From Leptobrachium leishanense (taxonomy: Eukaryota > Chordata > Amphibia > Anura > Megophryidae): a stretch of 64,000 nucleotides of DNA. The stretch spans positions 165,713,073-165,777,072 of the forward strand of contig CM019067.1 of the NCBI GenBank assembly GCA_009667805.1, written 5' to 3'. The notes under the pieces are model-generated. The model was not told the origin of the DNA and ran no database searches. It worked only from the letters and a program-made list of their open reading frames with translations. This document shows positions 23,807 through 34,035 of this stretch, in pieces. Position 1 is the first letter of the stretch. Each line of letters starts with the position of its first letter. The position numbers and the translations under genes were made by a program.

Positions 23807-24935
23807 TGTGATGCCCCGCGCCGCGGTCGGACCGCGGCCGCCATGTTGGGACGCCTGGCAGACTCACCTGAGGTCCCTCGTGGCGCGTCGCTCCCTGGTT
23901 CCGGCCTGCAACTCGAGGGAGGAGATCCAAGATGCGTCCCACGCCGTCTCCGCGATCCATCTGAGCGGAGGTCGGGCGCGCATGCGCGATCGTCCATCCT
24001 GGAACATGAAAACTCAGGTACTCTGGCGCCCTCTGCTGGTCAAGTTAAGGTACTGCATTCCACCTGCACTGAAGATCCTCGCATACCACCAATTAATCTG
24101 CCAAGCACTCAGGTATCTCAATTCCACCTGCGAGTCCCAGGTGAACGGTGTTCGTATGATTCCCTGAGCCCTATTTAAACCTGCCTCTTTCTCCAGCTCA
24201 CTAACCAGGTGATACTGTGGTTCCACCACGTTACCCAGTGGTTCCCTTCGTGCTACGCTAAGGACATCCGGACTTCCGTTTCCTGCTTCCAAGGTGCCAG
24301 TCCTGCTTTCGCCCTGCTTCCAAGGTGCCAGTCCTGCTTTCGCCCTGCTTCCAAGGTGCCAGTCCTGCTTTCGCCCTGCTTCCAAGGTGCCAGTCCTGCT
24401 TTCGCCCTGCTTCCAAGGTGCCAGTCCTGCTTTCGCCCTGCTTCCAAGGTGCCTGTCCTGCTTTCGCCCTGCTTCCAAGGTGCCAGTCCTGTTTTCGCCC
24501 TGCTTCCAAGGTGCCAGTCCTGCTTCTGTTCCTGCTTCCAAAGTGCAAGTCCTGCTTCTGTTCCGGTTGCCACGGTACCAGCTTTACTTCCATTCCACAC
24601 TTGCCATCACAAGTGCCCGTACCATTCCCAGGCTTGTCCCCACGACATCAGTACCGGACCCTGTCCTCAAATCCCTACGATCCGGGCTTTCTGCCAAAGA
24701 AACCTTGCATTACGTTTATTCTGGACTTTCATTTCTGCCAAAGAAACCTTGCATTACGTTTATTCTGGACTTTCATTTCTGCCAAAGAAACCTTGCATTA
24801 CGTTTGTTCTGGACTTATATTTTGTTGCCTTCAGTAAAGCTCTATTAGTTATATTCCTTCTGGTCTCCTCTTTCGGCTTGCTATTGGGGTCCATACACCC
24901 AACACCACACAGGGGTTCAAGCCTCTGTCCTTACA
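23807..24935 (+). repeat. 5' LTR of the chromovirus (1129 bp)
   Basis: It begins TGTGATGCCCCGCGCCGCGG and ends GTCCTTACA. It contains a CpG-rich 5' third, a 31-bp minisatellite (24284-24560) and a 44-bp triplicated segment (24691-24822). It differs from the 3' LTR mainly at the first 44-bp unit junction and one base in the minisatellite. Confidence 0.95.
24284..24560. repeat. 31-bp minisatellite in the 5' LTR, about 8 units plus variants
   Basis: CCAAGGTGCCAGTCCTGCTT recurs every 31 bp from 24289 to 24506, followed by degenerate units. As 31 is not a multiple of 3, all six frames stay open, giving spurious 110-285-aa ORFs on both strands. The same array lies in the 3' LTR (29741-30017). Confidence 0.95.
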
Positions 24936-24956
24936 GAATCACCTGGTTCAAAAAAC

Positions 24957-26116
24957 ATGGAACCCGCAAGCTCGAACCAAATCCTTGCTGTACTTACAGA
25001 ACAGGTATCAGCACTAACCAAGGTGGTACAGAAACTACAAACCGGCCAAGAATCCTTATTGCATAAGGAAGAAGCCGTGCTGAGAATGCTGCATTACCTC
25101 CATCACCATCTGGCTCTGTGATACAGCAGGTGGATCTGCCCGCTCCCGAACCCAGAGTCAACATGCCTGAACGATTTGCCGGTGATCGCACAAGGTATCG
25201 TACGTTCATCACCGCATGTGAGCTCATGTTTTCACTTTGCCCACGTACCTATGGATCAGACTCTGTGAAGGTGAGGTCAGCCATCTCCTTACTGTCTGGA
25301 CCTCCACAGGAATGGGCCTTCCAGTTACTACGTGAAGGAAGCCCCCTATTGACTTCCTGGGGTTCCTTCGTCCGGGCTATGAATCCTATCTATGATGACC
25401 CCCTAAGGTCTTCTGCTGCTTTAAACACCATCCGACATCTAAAACAAGGAAAACGACCGGTGGAGGACTACGTCTCTGAGTTCCGGGCGGTGGCAGCCGA
25501 TACAGGCCTGAATGATGTGGGCCTTAAAGATCACTTTCGTCATGGTCTTTCCGAACAACTGAAAGACGAATTGGCTCGTATAGGAGTACCTACTTCCTTG
25601 GAGGCCTTGATTACCCAGTCTCTGGTCTTGGACCAGCGCTTCAGAGAACGACGTCAAGAGAGACTCTCTAATACTCCTTTCACGCCTCCTCGAAGACACG
25701 AACCTTCCCCTGTGACTTCTCCACGACCGACCTCCTCCTCTTCAAGTCCCGAACCCATGGAGATTGGCACTATTAAAGGTCCGCTGTCGTCCTCTGAGCG
25801 TGATAGACGTCGCACCCAGTATCTCTGCCTATACTGCGGCCAACCAGGTCACCTGTTACGTGGCTGCCCTACACGACCACCACGTCCTTCTGAAAGAGGT
25901 AAGAGCCATCTTACTATTGCCTCTCTGCAAAGTGTGGTCGGCTCCGCTTCTACTCACCTAACTATTCCTGTCACCTTACAGTGGGGAGATAGAAGCGTTG
26001 AATTGAACGCCATCATCGACTCCGGAGCCAGTAACAGCTTCTTTGATCTATCCCTTGCCACCTCCTTGGCTGTTCCTACCCAACTAAAAAAGAACCCGTA
26101 CCTCTGCATATGGTAG
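24957..26116 (+). pseudogene. Chromovirus gag and protease N-terminal part, frame-broken
   Basis: ATG 24957 lies 21 bases after the 5' LTR and opens a coiled-coil-like N terminus that stops at about 25100. The capsid frame is open from about 25118, one base out of phase, pointing to a single-base loss near 25080. The capsid region (ERFAGDRTRYRTF onward) is followed by a CCHC knuckle (CLYCGQPGHLLRGC, about 25832) and the protease active site DSGAS (about 26020). The frame ends at 26116, just after a run of six A at 26087-26092 where phase is lost again. The product would assemble particles and bind RNA; this copy is broken as read. Confidence 0.9.
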
Positions 26117-26204
26117 ATGGAAGCACCCTACGCACCGGTCCAGTTACCCATGAAACCATCCTCTTGAAGCTCCTAATCGGAACCAAGCACCAAGAAAGTC
26201 TTCA

Positions 26205-29200
26205 GTGGGATATCGTTCCTTCCCCCTATTTCCTATAGTACTGGGACTTCCTTGGCTTCGTACCCACAACCCGTATATTGATTGGTCTTCCAATACCGTT
26301 TCCTTTCCATCTTGTCACTGCCGAGTCCACTGCATGAATGGCTCCAACTCCGAGAAAGTCGCCTTTTCCACCTATCCATCTTCCACACTGCCACCTAAAT
26401 ATTCAGACTTTCAAGACGTATTTGAGAAAAAAGGGGTCGATACACTCCCTCCACACAGAGAGTACGACTGTCCTATTGACCTCCTTCCAGGAGCACCCAT
26501 ACCCCACGGACGTATCTTCAACCTGTCTGTTCCCGAATCACAGTCTCTAAAGGACTATATCGAAGACAGTCTCGCAAAAGGATTCATCCGGCACTCCACC
26601 TCTCCTGCTGGAGCAGGTATCTTCTTCGTTGGGAAAAGAGATGGCGGTCTCCGCCCTTGCGTTGACTATCGGGCACTAAACGCAATCACAGTACGGAACC
26701 GATACCCGCTCCCATTGATTCCTGAACTACTCGATAGGGTGAAGGATGCGTGTATTTTTACGAAGATTGATCTTCGCGGAGCGTACAACTTGGTCCGCAT
26801 GAGAGAAGGAGACGAGTGGAAGACCGCCTTCCGATCCCGATATGGGCACTTCGAATATCTCGTCATGCCGTTTGGGTTATGTAATGCTCCAGCCGCCTTC
26901 CAGCATTTTCTCAACGATATCTTCCGCGACGTTCTGGATACCTTCCTTGTGGTCTACCTCGACGATCTCCTGGTGTACTCTCGAACCATCCAAGAACATA
27001 CGCAACACGTCCGTCTTGTGCTATCTCGTCTCCGTCAACATAAGTTATACGGTAAAATTGAAAAGAGTACCTTTGAAAAGTCCTCTATAGAATTTCTGGG
27101 ATATGTCTTATCACCAGGACATGTCGAAATGGATAAAGCAAAAATCAAAGCAATCCTGGACTGGCCGACACCCAGAGACAAAAAGATGGTTCAGCAATTT
27201 ATGGGATTCGCCAATTTTTATCGTCGCTTCATTCGGTCCTTCTCTCATCTCACCGCACCCATCACCTCCCTGACCAAGAAAGATGTGAGATTCTGTTGGA
27301 CTGAAGAAGCTCAGCGGGCATTCAATAAACTGAAAGAAAGCTTCACCCAAGCCCCAATCCTGAAACAGCCAGACATCAACCTGCCATATTCCCTAGAAAC
27401 CGACGCCTCTGATATTGCCCTAGGAGCGATACTCTCCCAAAAATCCGGAATCAAGAACCTTCTGCATCCCGTGGCCTTTTATTCCAGACGTCTTACCCCA
27501 GCCGAAAAGAATTACAGTGTAGGTGAGAAAGAACTCCTGGCAATCAAGAGTGCCCTTGAGGAATGGAGACACCTCCTCGAAGGGGCAAAACATCCTGTGG
27601 TCGTCTACACGGACCACCGTAATTTGGAATATCTTCGCACCGCCAAAAGATTGCGACCTCGACAAGCCAGATGGGCGTTATTCTTCGCCCGCTTTCTGTT
27701 GCACATCACCTACAGACCTGGAGTAAGAAATGGTAAGGCAGATGCCCTTTCCCGTCGGTACGACTCAGACGCCTTTCCTTCCACCACACAAACCGACTCC
27801 ATCCTACCTAACGACTTCTTCTGCGCTTCTCAAGGGTCCTTAATAGACAATATAAAGAAATATAGTCTTCAACCACCGACCGACATCCAAGGACTCCTAT
27901 CCAACGATGGTCTCTTCTATCATGGCGAACAAATATACGTCCCTCCTGAGATTCGTCTACAGGTATTGCAACACTCCCACGACATCCCGGCCGCTGGACA
28001 TGGTGGCATCAAGAAAACCATAGATGCCGTATATCGGTACTTCTGGTGGCCATCCGTGAAGAAAGACATCGTCGCCTTTGTATCCTCTTGTTCTGTCTGT
28101 GCACGCAACAAACAACCCCGCACCCATCCTGCTGGTCTTCTACAACCCCTGGCTCCACCGCTGCATCCGTGGAAAGACATTTCGATGGACTTTATAGTAG
28201 ATCTTCCCCCTTCACATCGATACACCACCATCCTGGTGGTGGTAGACCGCTGTACCAAGATGGCCCATTTCATACCAGCGGTAGGTCTACCCACAGCGGC
28301 TGAAACAGCCACCTTGTTCATCAAGGAGGTGTTCCGACTCCATGGTACTCCTCGTTCCATTGTTACTGATAGAGGATCTCAGTTTACTTCCCGTTTCTGG
28401 TCCCAAATGTGTCGTAGCTTAAAAATTGCGAGGTGTCTCTCTTCAGCCTTTCATCCACAGAGTAATGGCCAGACGGAGCGGACAAATCAGACACTAGAAC
28501 AATATCTTCGTTGCTTCACCACGCATCTCCAAGACGACTGGCTGGACGTCATACCAACTGCTGAATTTGCGTACAATAATCAGGTACATTCATCAACTCG
28601 TTTCTCACCTTTCTTTGCCAACTACGGTTATCATCCTAGCACTCTTCCGGAAATGCCGCTCAACACTCCAGTTCCAGAAGTGTCAACCCGCTTGAGAACC
28701 CTACGCGGCCAACTACGAACGCTACGCCATCAGCTACGACTAGCCCAGCAGAACCAAAAGAAATATGCTGATCGTGGTCGCAAAGAAGCTCCTGTGTATG
28801 CACCTGGAGATAAGGTGTTGCTATCCACGGCTCATCTCCGTTTGGATTGCCCTTCAAAGAAGCTGGGTCCTCGCTACATTGGCCCGTTCCCGGTCCTCAG
28901 AATGGTTAACTCCGTTGCGGCCCGCTTAACTCTTCCTCCTTCCTACAGGATCCATCCTGTCTTCCATGTATCTCTCTTGAAACCCTGGCATGAGAATCCG
29001 TTTCCCGATCGGAATGCTAAACCACCTGTTCCTGTGCCTGTATCTGGAGAAGAGGAATTCGAGATTTCACGCATTCTGGATTCGAGACTCCGTTACGGCA
29101 GGTTAGAATACCTGGTTCACTGGAAGGGATACGGTCCTGAAGAACGATCCTGGGAACCCAGTGCCAGCGTCCATGCTCCTGCAAAGGTTCGTGCCTTTCA

Positions 29201-29624
29201 TCTCCGTTATCCTTCCAAGCCGTCGATCAAGCGCACCCGGGGGTCGCGCCTTGGTGGGGGTCCTGTGATGCCCCGCGCCGCGGTCGGACCGCGGCCGCCA
29301 TGTTGGGACGCCTGGCAGACTCACCTGAGGTCCCTCGTGGCGCGTCGCTCCCTGGTTCCGGCCTGCAACTCGAGGGAGGAGATCCAAGATGCGTCCCACG
29401 CCGTCTCCGCGATCCATCTGAGCGGAGGTCGGGCGCGCATGCGCGATCGTCCATCCTGGAACATGAAAACTCAGGTACTCTGGCGCCCTCTGCTGGTCAA
29501 GTTAAGGTACTGCATTCCACCTGCACTGAAGATCCTCGCATACCACCAATTAATCTGCCAAGCACTCAGGTATCTCAATTCCACCTGCGAGTCCCAGGTG
29601 AACGGTGTTCGTATGATTCCCTGA
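26205..29624 (+). CDS. Chromovirus pol: RT, RNase H, integrase and chromodomain, 1139 codons open
   Basis: The first codon is not an authentic start; this is the pol part of a polyprotein cut off from gag/protease by a base loss near 26237. RT carries the YLDD catalytic box at about residue 250. RNase H starts near residue 397 (TDASDIALG) and has TDHRNLEYL. Integrase has an HHCC zinc site (about 588-640), catalytic Asp near 661 and 720, and Glu near 757 within HPQSNGQTERTNQ. A chromodomain (about 951-985, LVHWKGYGPEERSWEP) is expected to guide insertion toward modified chromatin. The frame enters the 3' LTR at about residue 1020 and runs 120 codons further. All catalytic residues seen are intact. 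Confidence 0.93.
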   Translation: MGYRSFPLFPIVLGLPWLRTHNPYIDWSSNTVSFPSCHCRVHCMNGSNSEKVAFSTYPSSTLPPKYSDFQDVFEKKGVDTLPPHREYDCPIDLLPGAPIPHGRIFNLSVPESQSLKDYIEDSLAKGFIRHSTSPAGAGIFFVGKRDGGLRPCVDYRALNAITVRNRYPLPLIPELLDRVKDACIFTKIDLRGAYNLVRMREGDEWKTAFRSRYGHFEYLVMPFGLCNAPAAFQHFLNDIFRDVLDTFLVVYLDDLLVYSRTIQEHTQHVRLVLSRLRQHKLYGKIEKSTFEKSSIEFLGYVLSPGHVEMDKAKIKAILDWPTPRDKKMVQQFMGFANFYRRFIRSFSHLTAPITSLTKKDVRFCWTEEAQRAFNKLKESFTQAPILKQPDINLPYSLETDASDIALGAILSQKSGIKNLLHPVAFYSRRLTPAEKNYSVGEKELLAIKSALEEWRHLLEGAKHPVVVYTDHRNLEYLRTAKRLRPRQARWALFFARFLLHITYRPGVRNGKADALSRRYDSDAFPSTTQTDSILPNDFFCASQGSLIDNIKKYSLQPPTDIQGLLSNDGLFYHGEQIYVPPEIRLQVLQHSHDIPAAGHGGIKKTIDAVYRYFWWPSVKKDIVAFVSSCSVCARNKQPRTHPAGLLQPLAPPLHPWKDISMDFIVDLPPSHRYTTILVVVDRCTKMAHFIPAVGLPTAAETATLFIKEVFRLHGTPRSIVTDRGSQFTSRFWSQMCRSLKIARCLSSAFHPQSNGQTERTNQTLEQYLRCFTTHLQDDWLDVIPTAEFAYNNQVHSSTRFSPFFANYGYHPSTLPEMPLNTPVPEVSTRLRTLRGQLRTLRHQLRLAQQNQKKYADRGRKEAPVYAPGDKVLLSTAHLRLDCPSKKLGPRYIGPFPVLRMVNSVAARLTLPPSYRIHPVFHVSLLKPWHENPFPDRNAKPPVPVPVSGEEEFEISRILDSRLRYGRLEYLVHWKGYGPEERSWEPSASVHAPAKVRAFHLRYPSKPSIKRTRGSRLGGGPVMPRAAVGPRPPCWDAWQTHLRSLVARRSLVPACNSREEIQDASHAVSAIHLSGGRARMRDRPSWNMKTQVLWRPLLVKLRYCIPPALKILAYHQLICQALRYLNSTCESQVNGVRMIP

Positions 29625-30404
29625 GCCCTATTTAAACCTGCCGCTTTCTCCAGCTCACTAACCAGGTGATACTGTGGTTCCACCACGTTACCCAGTGGTT
29701 CCCTTCGTGCTACGCTAAGGACATCCGGACTTCCGTTTCCTGCTTCCAAGGTGCCAGTCCTGCTTTCGCCCTGCTTCCAAGGTGCCAGTCCTGCTTTCGC
29801 CCTGCTCCAAGGTGCCAGTCCTGCTTTCGCCCTGCTTCCAAGGTGCCAGTCCTGCTTTCGCCCTGCTTCCAAGGTGCCAGTCCTGCTTTCGCCCTGCTTC
29901 CAAGGTGCCTGTCCTGCTTTCGCCCTGCTTCCAAGGTGCCAGTCCTGTTTTCGCCCTGCTTCCAAGGTGCCAGTCCTGCTTCTGTTCCTGCTTCCAAAGT
30001 GCAAGTCCTGCTTCTGTTCCGGTTGCCACGGTACCAGCTTTACTTCCATTCCACACTTGCCATCACAAGTGCCCGTACCATTCCCAGGCTTGTCCCCACG
30101 ACATCAGTACCGGACCCTGTCCTCAAATCCCTACGACTTTCCGTTCTGGACTTTTATTTCTGCCAAAGAAACCCTGCATTACGTTTATTCTGGACTTTCA
30201 TTTCTGCCAAAGAAACCTTGCATTACGTTTATTCTGGACTTTCATTTCTGCCAAAGAAACCTTGCATTACGTTTGTTCTGGACTTATATTTTGTTGCCTT
30301 CAGTAAAGCTCTATTAGTTATATTCCTTCTGGTCTCCTCTTTCGGCTTGCTATTGGGGTCCATACACCCAACACCACACAGGGGTTCAAGCCTCTGTCCT
30401 TACA
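29264..30404 (+). repeat. 3' LTR of the chromovirus (1141 bp)
   Basis: Matches the 5' LTR almost base for base, including an eight-unit 31-bp array (29741-30017; third unit one base short) and three 44-bp units (30160-30290). Before the first 44-bp unit it has a different 25-base junction, making it 12 bp longer overall. Confidence 0.95.
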
Positions 30405-30409
30405 TATAC

Positions 30410-30791
30410 GAAGTAATGGAAATGGATAAAGGTGCTAAGGCAGGAATATACTGTAGGTTGTGCAAACATCATCCAGAATTCTAAAAGCTGAAAGACTACA
30501 AAAACTAAGTTTTTGGAACAGGGAGGAACAAGTTGGCACTTCTCATCATGTCCTCTGGCACTCTGCAGTGTTCCCCTCCGGCTCTCCTGCCGCATTCCTT
30601 TTCCACTTTTGTTGTCTGGAATAGTGGCAGGATTAAAAAAAAACATAAACTTCTGAGGGCCGAAATGCTCCAAAGCATTTCAGATAATGGATGCTCAAGC
30701 TGTAATTGGTGAATTCACATCACTGATTTCTTAAGTGTCTTTGAGAAAGGTCACAGTGTTGACCAAACGTTGGGACCTTCATAGTACAAAC
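30410..30791. other. Repeat remnant with a decayed hammerhead-like motif
   Basis: Around 30741-30771 a TTGAGAA core-like word is followed by AGGTCACAGTGTTGACC (5-bp stem) and AAACGTTG. This resembles the CTGANGA / stem II / GAAAC layout of hammerhead motifs in vertebrate repeats, with two core mismatches and a lost G. The following Gmr1-like element is inserted next to this remnant. The rest is unassigned. Confidence 0.35.
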
Positions 30792-30796
30792 CACAC

Positions 30797-31351
30797 TGTG
30801 ACGGATCCCGCTACTCGGGGAGAGTAGATCCGCCGTCAGCGCCGAGTACACCTGGAGGTCGGTAGTGTGTTAGCGAGGTGCCGCTGGTGCTAGTAGAATA
30901 CCCCGAGGTTGCAGCACTGTAGAGAGGTCCTTGAAGCGTCTCGGTTCCCAAAGCCCTGTTATCCCCAATTACTAGCCGAGGCAGGAGTAAAGGTTCAAAC
31001 AAGAGTGATTTATTTTTCATGGAGAACACAGTTATTTATGGGGAAAAAAGACATTGTTCTCCCCTGGTCCACCCTCAGCCCTCCCAGGGTGATTTCTGCC
31101 ACTGCCTAGAGCCATGGCCCATTCCCTTTGTTCACCTTGGGCCCCCCTGGTGGGTGCAGCCCTTATCTTGAGGCTCGGTGCCAGCTCGTCTGGTGAATTT
31201 TCCGTTGCTCTGAATGAGCGGGGAACAACAGGGAAAATCATATTGAGGTACTTATCAAAATAAGGGCTAACGAACTTTTAATAACACACAAATAAATAAA
31301 CACTTGAACTGTTGTACTGCGCTACAGCGTAGTGGCGGCCGTCCCGTCACA
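30797..31351 (-). repeat. 3' LTR of the Gmr1-like element (555 bp)
   Basis: Bounded by TGTGACGGGAC and GGATCCGTCACA on the minus strand. Next to it, at 31352-31361, the minus-strand sequence AGGGGAGATA is the likely polypurine tract. Confidence 0.93.
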
Positions 31352-31429
31352 TATCTCCCCTAAGTTACCAGTTGGCAGACCCGGTGAGACCCTCTGCGGG
31401 TCCACTTGGGGATGTCCACGGACCCCACC

Positions 31430-33952
31430 TTAGATCTCAAGTTCAGTCTGGCGGGATAGCCCATCTGCATTGGCATTTTGCTTACCAGGACGGTATTGGA
31501 TAGTAAAGTTGAAGGGCTGTAGGGCCAGGCTCCACCGCAGGAGCCTGCCATTGTCTCCGGCCACCCGGTTCAGCCATACTAGGGGGTTGTGGTCTGTGAG
31601 GACCGTGAAGGAGCGCCCAGACAAATATGGTTGGAGTTTCTTCAGTCCCCTTACCAGGGCTAGGCACTCCTTGGGTAGAAGTTTCCAACTGATGTAGGCA
31701 ACCGGGTTGTCATGCCCATCTTCACCGACCTGGCTCAGCACCACTCCCAGTCCGAACATAGAAGCGTCTGTGTGGACGACGAAATGTTTAGTTTAAACAG
31801 GAGCGGTCAACACAGGGGCCTCCACCAAGGCTCGCTTGAGCTGCTGGAAGGCTTCCTCACACTCAGGGGACCACAGTACCTGTCGGGGAAGGTTCTTGCG
31901 GGTCAAGTCAGTCAGGGGTTTTGCAAGGGCGCTGTAGTTGGGGACGAAGCGGCGGTAGTACCCCGCCGTACCTAGAAATGCTAACACCTGGGTTTTGGTG
32001 TGGGCCACTGGGCGACAGCTTCAACCTTGGCGGGTTCTGGGCGCTGCCTTCCGCAGCCCACCCGGTGGCCCAAGTACTGGACCTCGGACATGCCAACGTG
32101 GCACTTGTCTGGTTTGACTGTCAGACCTGCAGTGCCAAGGCGGTCCAGTACTGCCCGTAAGTGCTGTAAGTGGTCCTCCCAGGTGTTACTAAAGATGGCT
32201 ATGTCATCTAGGTAGGCGCTGGTAAAGTCCTGCATCCCCTCTAGCAGACGATCCACCATGCGTTGGAATGTGGCCGGGGCATTCTTCATCCCGAATGGCA
32301 TGACCCGAAATTGGTACAGGCCAAACGGAGTGATGAATGCCGATTTCGGCACACCTTCCTCGGCAAGGGGAATCTGCCAGTACCCCTTACACAAGTCAAT
32401 GGTGGTGAGGAAGTGACCCTGGGCAATGCGGTCCAGGAGCTCGTCTACCCGGGGCATGGGGTAGGCGTCGGTAACGGTGTGCTCATTGAGCCTTCTATAG
32501 TCTACACAGAACCTGGTAGTGCCATCCTTCTTGGGTACTAGAACCACCGGGGAGGCCCATGGGCTCTCGGATGGTTCTATTACCCCTAGATCCAGCATCT
32601 CGCGGATCTCCTTCTGCATCCCGTCTCTCACTGCATCGGGGATTCGGTACGCCATCTGCCGCAAGGGGGTTTGACTCTGGGTATCGACCCGATGCAGAGC
32701 TACAGAGGTATAGCCGGGACGGGACGAGAACAGGTCTCGGTGCTCCCGTAGCACCTGCTGAGCCTGTTCCCTGTGGCGTGGACTGAGTCCCTCGCCCAGC
32801 CAGACATCAGCTATCCCCTGGGTGCTCGGATCCCCAGGTAGTACCGGCAGGGGGAGATCCTCCAGATCCCCCGCGTCCGGTGCGCAGATGGCGGCTACTG
32901 CCTCTTCTCTTTCATGAAATGGTTTCAGCATGTTCACATGAAAGGTTCTTTGGATCCTTTCATCCGAACATCTGGCTGCGATGAAGGTGGTATCGCAGAT
33001 CTTCTCTATAATTTTGTAGGGTCCCTCCCAGGCTGCCTGCAACTTATTTTGTTTGACCGGCCGGAGCGCTAACACTTTCTGCCCTAGCTGGAAGGTGCGG
33101 TCCCTAGCCGACCGGTCATACCACCTCTTCTGCTTGGTTTGGGCCGCTTTGAGATTGTCCCGTACCAGGGCGGTCAATTCCTGCAGCCGGTCCCTAAACT
33201 CAAGCACATAATCTATGGCCAAGGTCCCCTCCTCGGCCAGAGCACCTTCCCAGTGCTCCCAGAGCAAGTCCAAGGGGCCTCGGACTCTCCGGCCGTACAA
33301 CAGTTCAAAGGGGGAGAAGCCAGTGGCTTCCTGGGGTACCTCCCTGTACGCGCGAAAACAGATGAGGCAAGTGGCGTTCCCAGTCCTTATTGGACATGGT
33401 AAAGGTGCGAAGGAGTTGCTTGAGGGTCCCGTTAAACCGCTCGCAGAGCCCGTTGGTTTGCGGGTGGTAAGGGGAACTGTACAGGGGTTTAATCCCGCAC
33501 AGTCTCCAGAGCTGCTGGGTCACCTCGGCCGTAAATTGCGTGCCCTGGTCAGACAAGATTTCCTGGGGAAATCTGACCCTGGAGAATATCTGTAGTAGAG
33601 CTCCGGCAACGGTCTCTGCGTGGATATCTCGGAGGGCCACGGCCTCTGGGTACCTGGTGGCGTAGTCTACTACGGTCAAGATATACTTCTTGCCCGTAGT
33701 ACTAGGCACCGCCAGGGGTCCTATCAGATCCACCGCCACCCGTCTAAAGGGTTCTCCCACTATGGGTAGGGGTCTCAGGGTTGCTTTCCGGGTGTCCCCC
33801 CTCTTTCCTACCCGCTGGCATACCTCACAGGTCCGGCAATAGTCCCTAACATCCCCAGATAACCCGGGCCAGAAGAAGCTCTGGGTCAGGCGGTGCAGTG
33901 TCCGCCTGTGCCCCAGATGGTCTGCAAGGGGAATATCATGCCCAATCTTCAA
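31430..33952 (-). pseudogene. Gmr1-like pol: integrase, then RT, then RNase H, frame-broken
   Basis: Integrase (33952-about 33340) has a zinc site ending CRTCEVCQ, catalytic-region motifs AVDLIGPL and LSDQGTQF, and the Glu in NGLCERFNGTL. After a frame change near 33340-33400 the frame 33300-31981 carries the integrase C terminus, then RT with VDYRRLNEHT, the AYLDD box and LGHRV. The RT thumb continues in another frame (32008-31793). A stop near 31793 precedes RNase H (31759-31430; TDHNPLVWL, ADGLSR). Integrase before RT is the key structural feature. At least two frameshifts and one nonsense codon are visible. Confidence 0.92.
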
Positions 33953-34035
33953 CAGATCGCGCCAATATTTCCCCCGGCACTACCAGTTGCCTATGGGGTA
34001 CCTGGTCCACTCCCCTCCTCCCTCCCCCGTAGGTC

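Larger units (their letters stand above)
23807..30404 (+). mobile_element. Full-length chromodomain Ty3 retrotransposon (chromovirus), 6598 bp
   Basis: LTRs at 23807-24935 and 29264-30404 start TGTGATGCC and end CTTACA. A perfect 5-bp duplication TATAC flanks the element (23802-23806 and 30405-30409). The order is gag, protease, RT, RNase H, integrase, chromodomain, as in vertebrate chromoviruses. A G-rich polypurine tract (about 29252-29263) precedes the 3' LTR. Outside tandem-repeat segments the LTRs are nearly identical, so insertion is recent. The coding region is complete except for single-base frame breaks near 25080, 26092 and 26237. Confidence 0.96.

Noticed and set aside
24014..24600. 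Long open frames on both strands (95-285 aa) of repeated LEAGRKQDWH/CFQGASPAFA-type peptides, also at 29471-30317
   Set aside because: They come from a 31-bp tandem repeat in the chromovirus LTR, which keeps all six frames open. No start context or domain supports a gene.
26087..26095. Programmed minus-one frameshift as the sole explanation for the gag-pol break
   Set aside because: The A AAA AAG heptamer is suitable, but two further one-base losses nearby, plus its position inside the protease domain, make a simple homopolymer deletion at least as likely.
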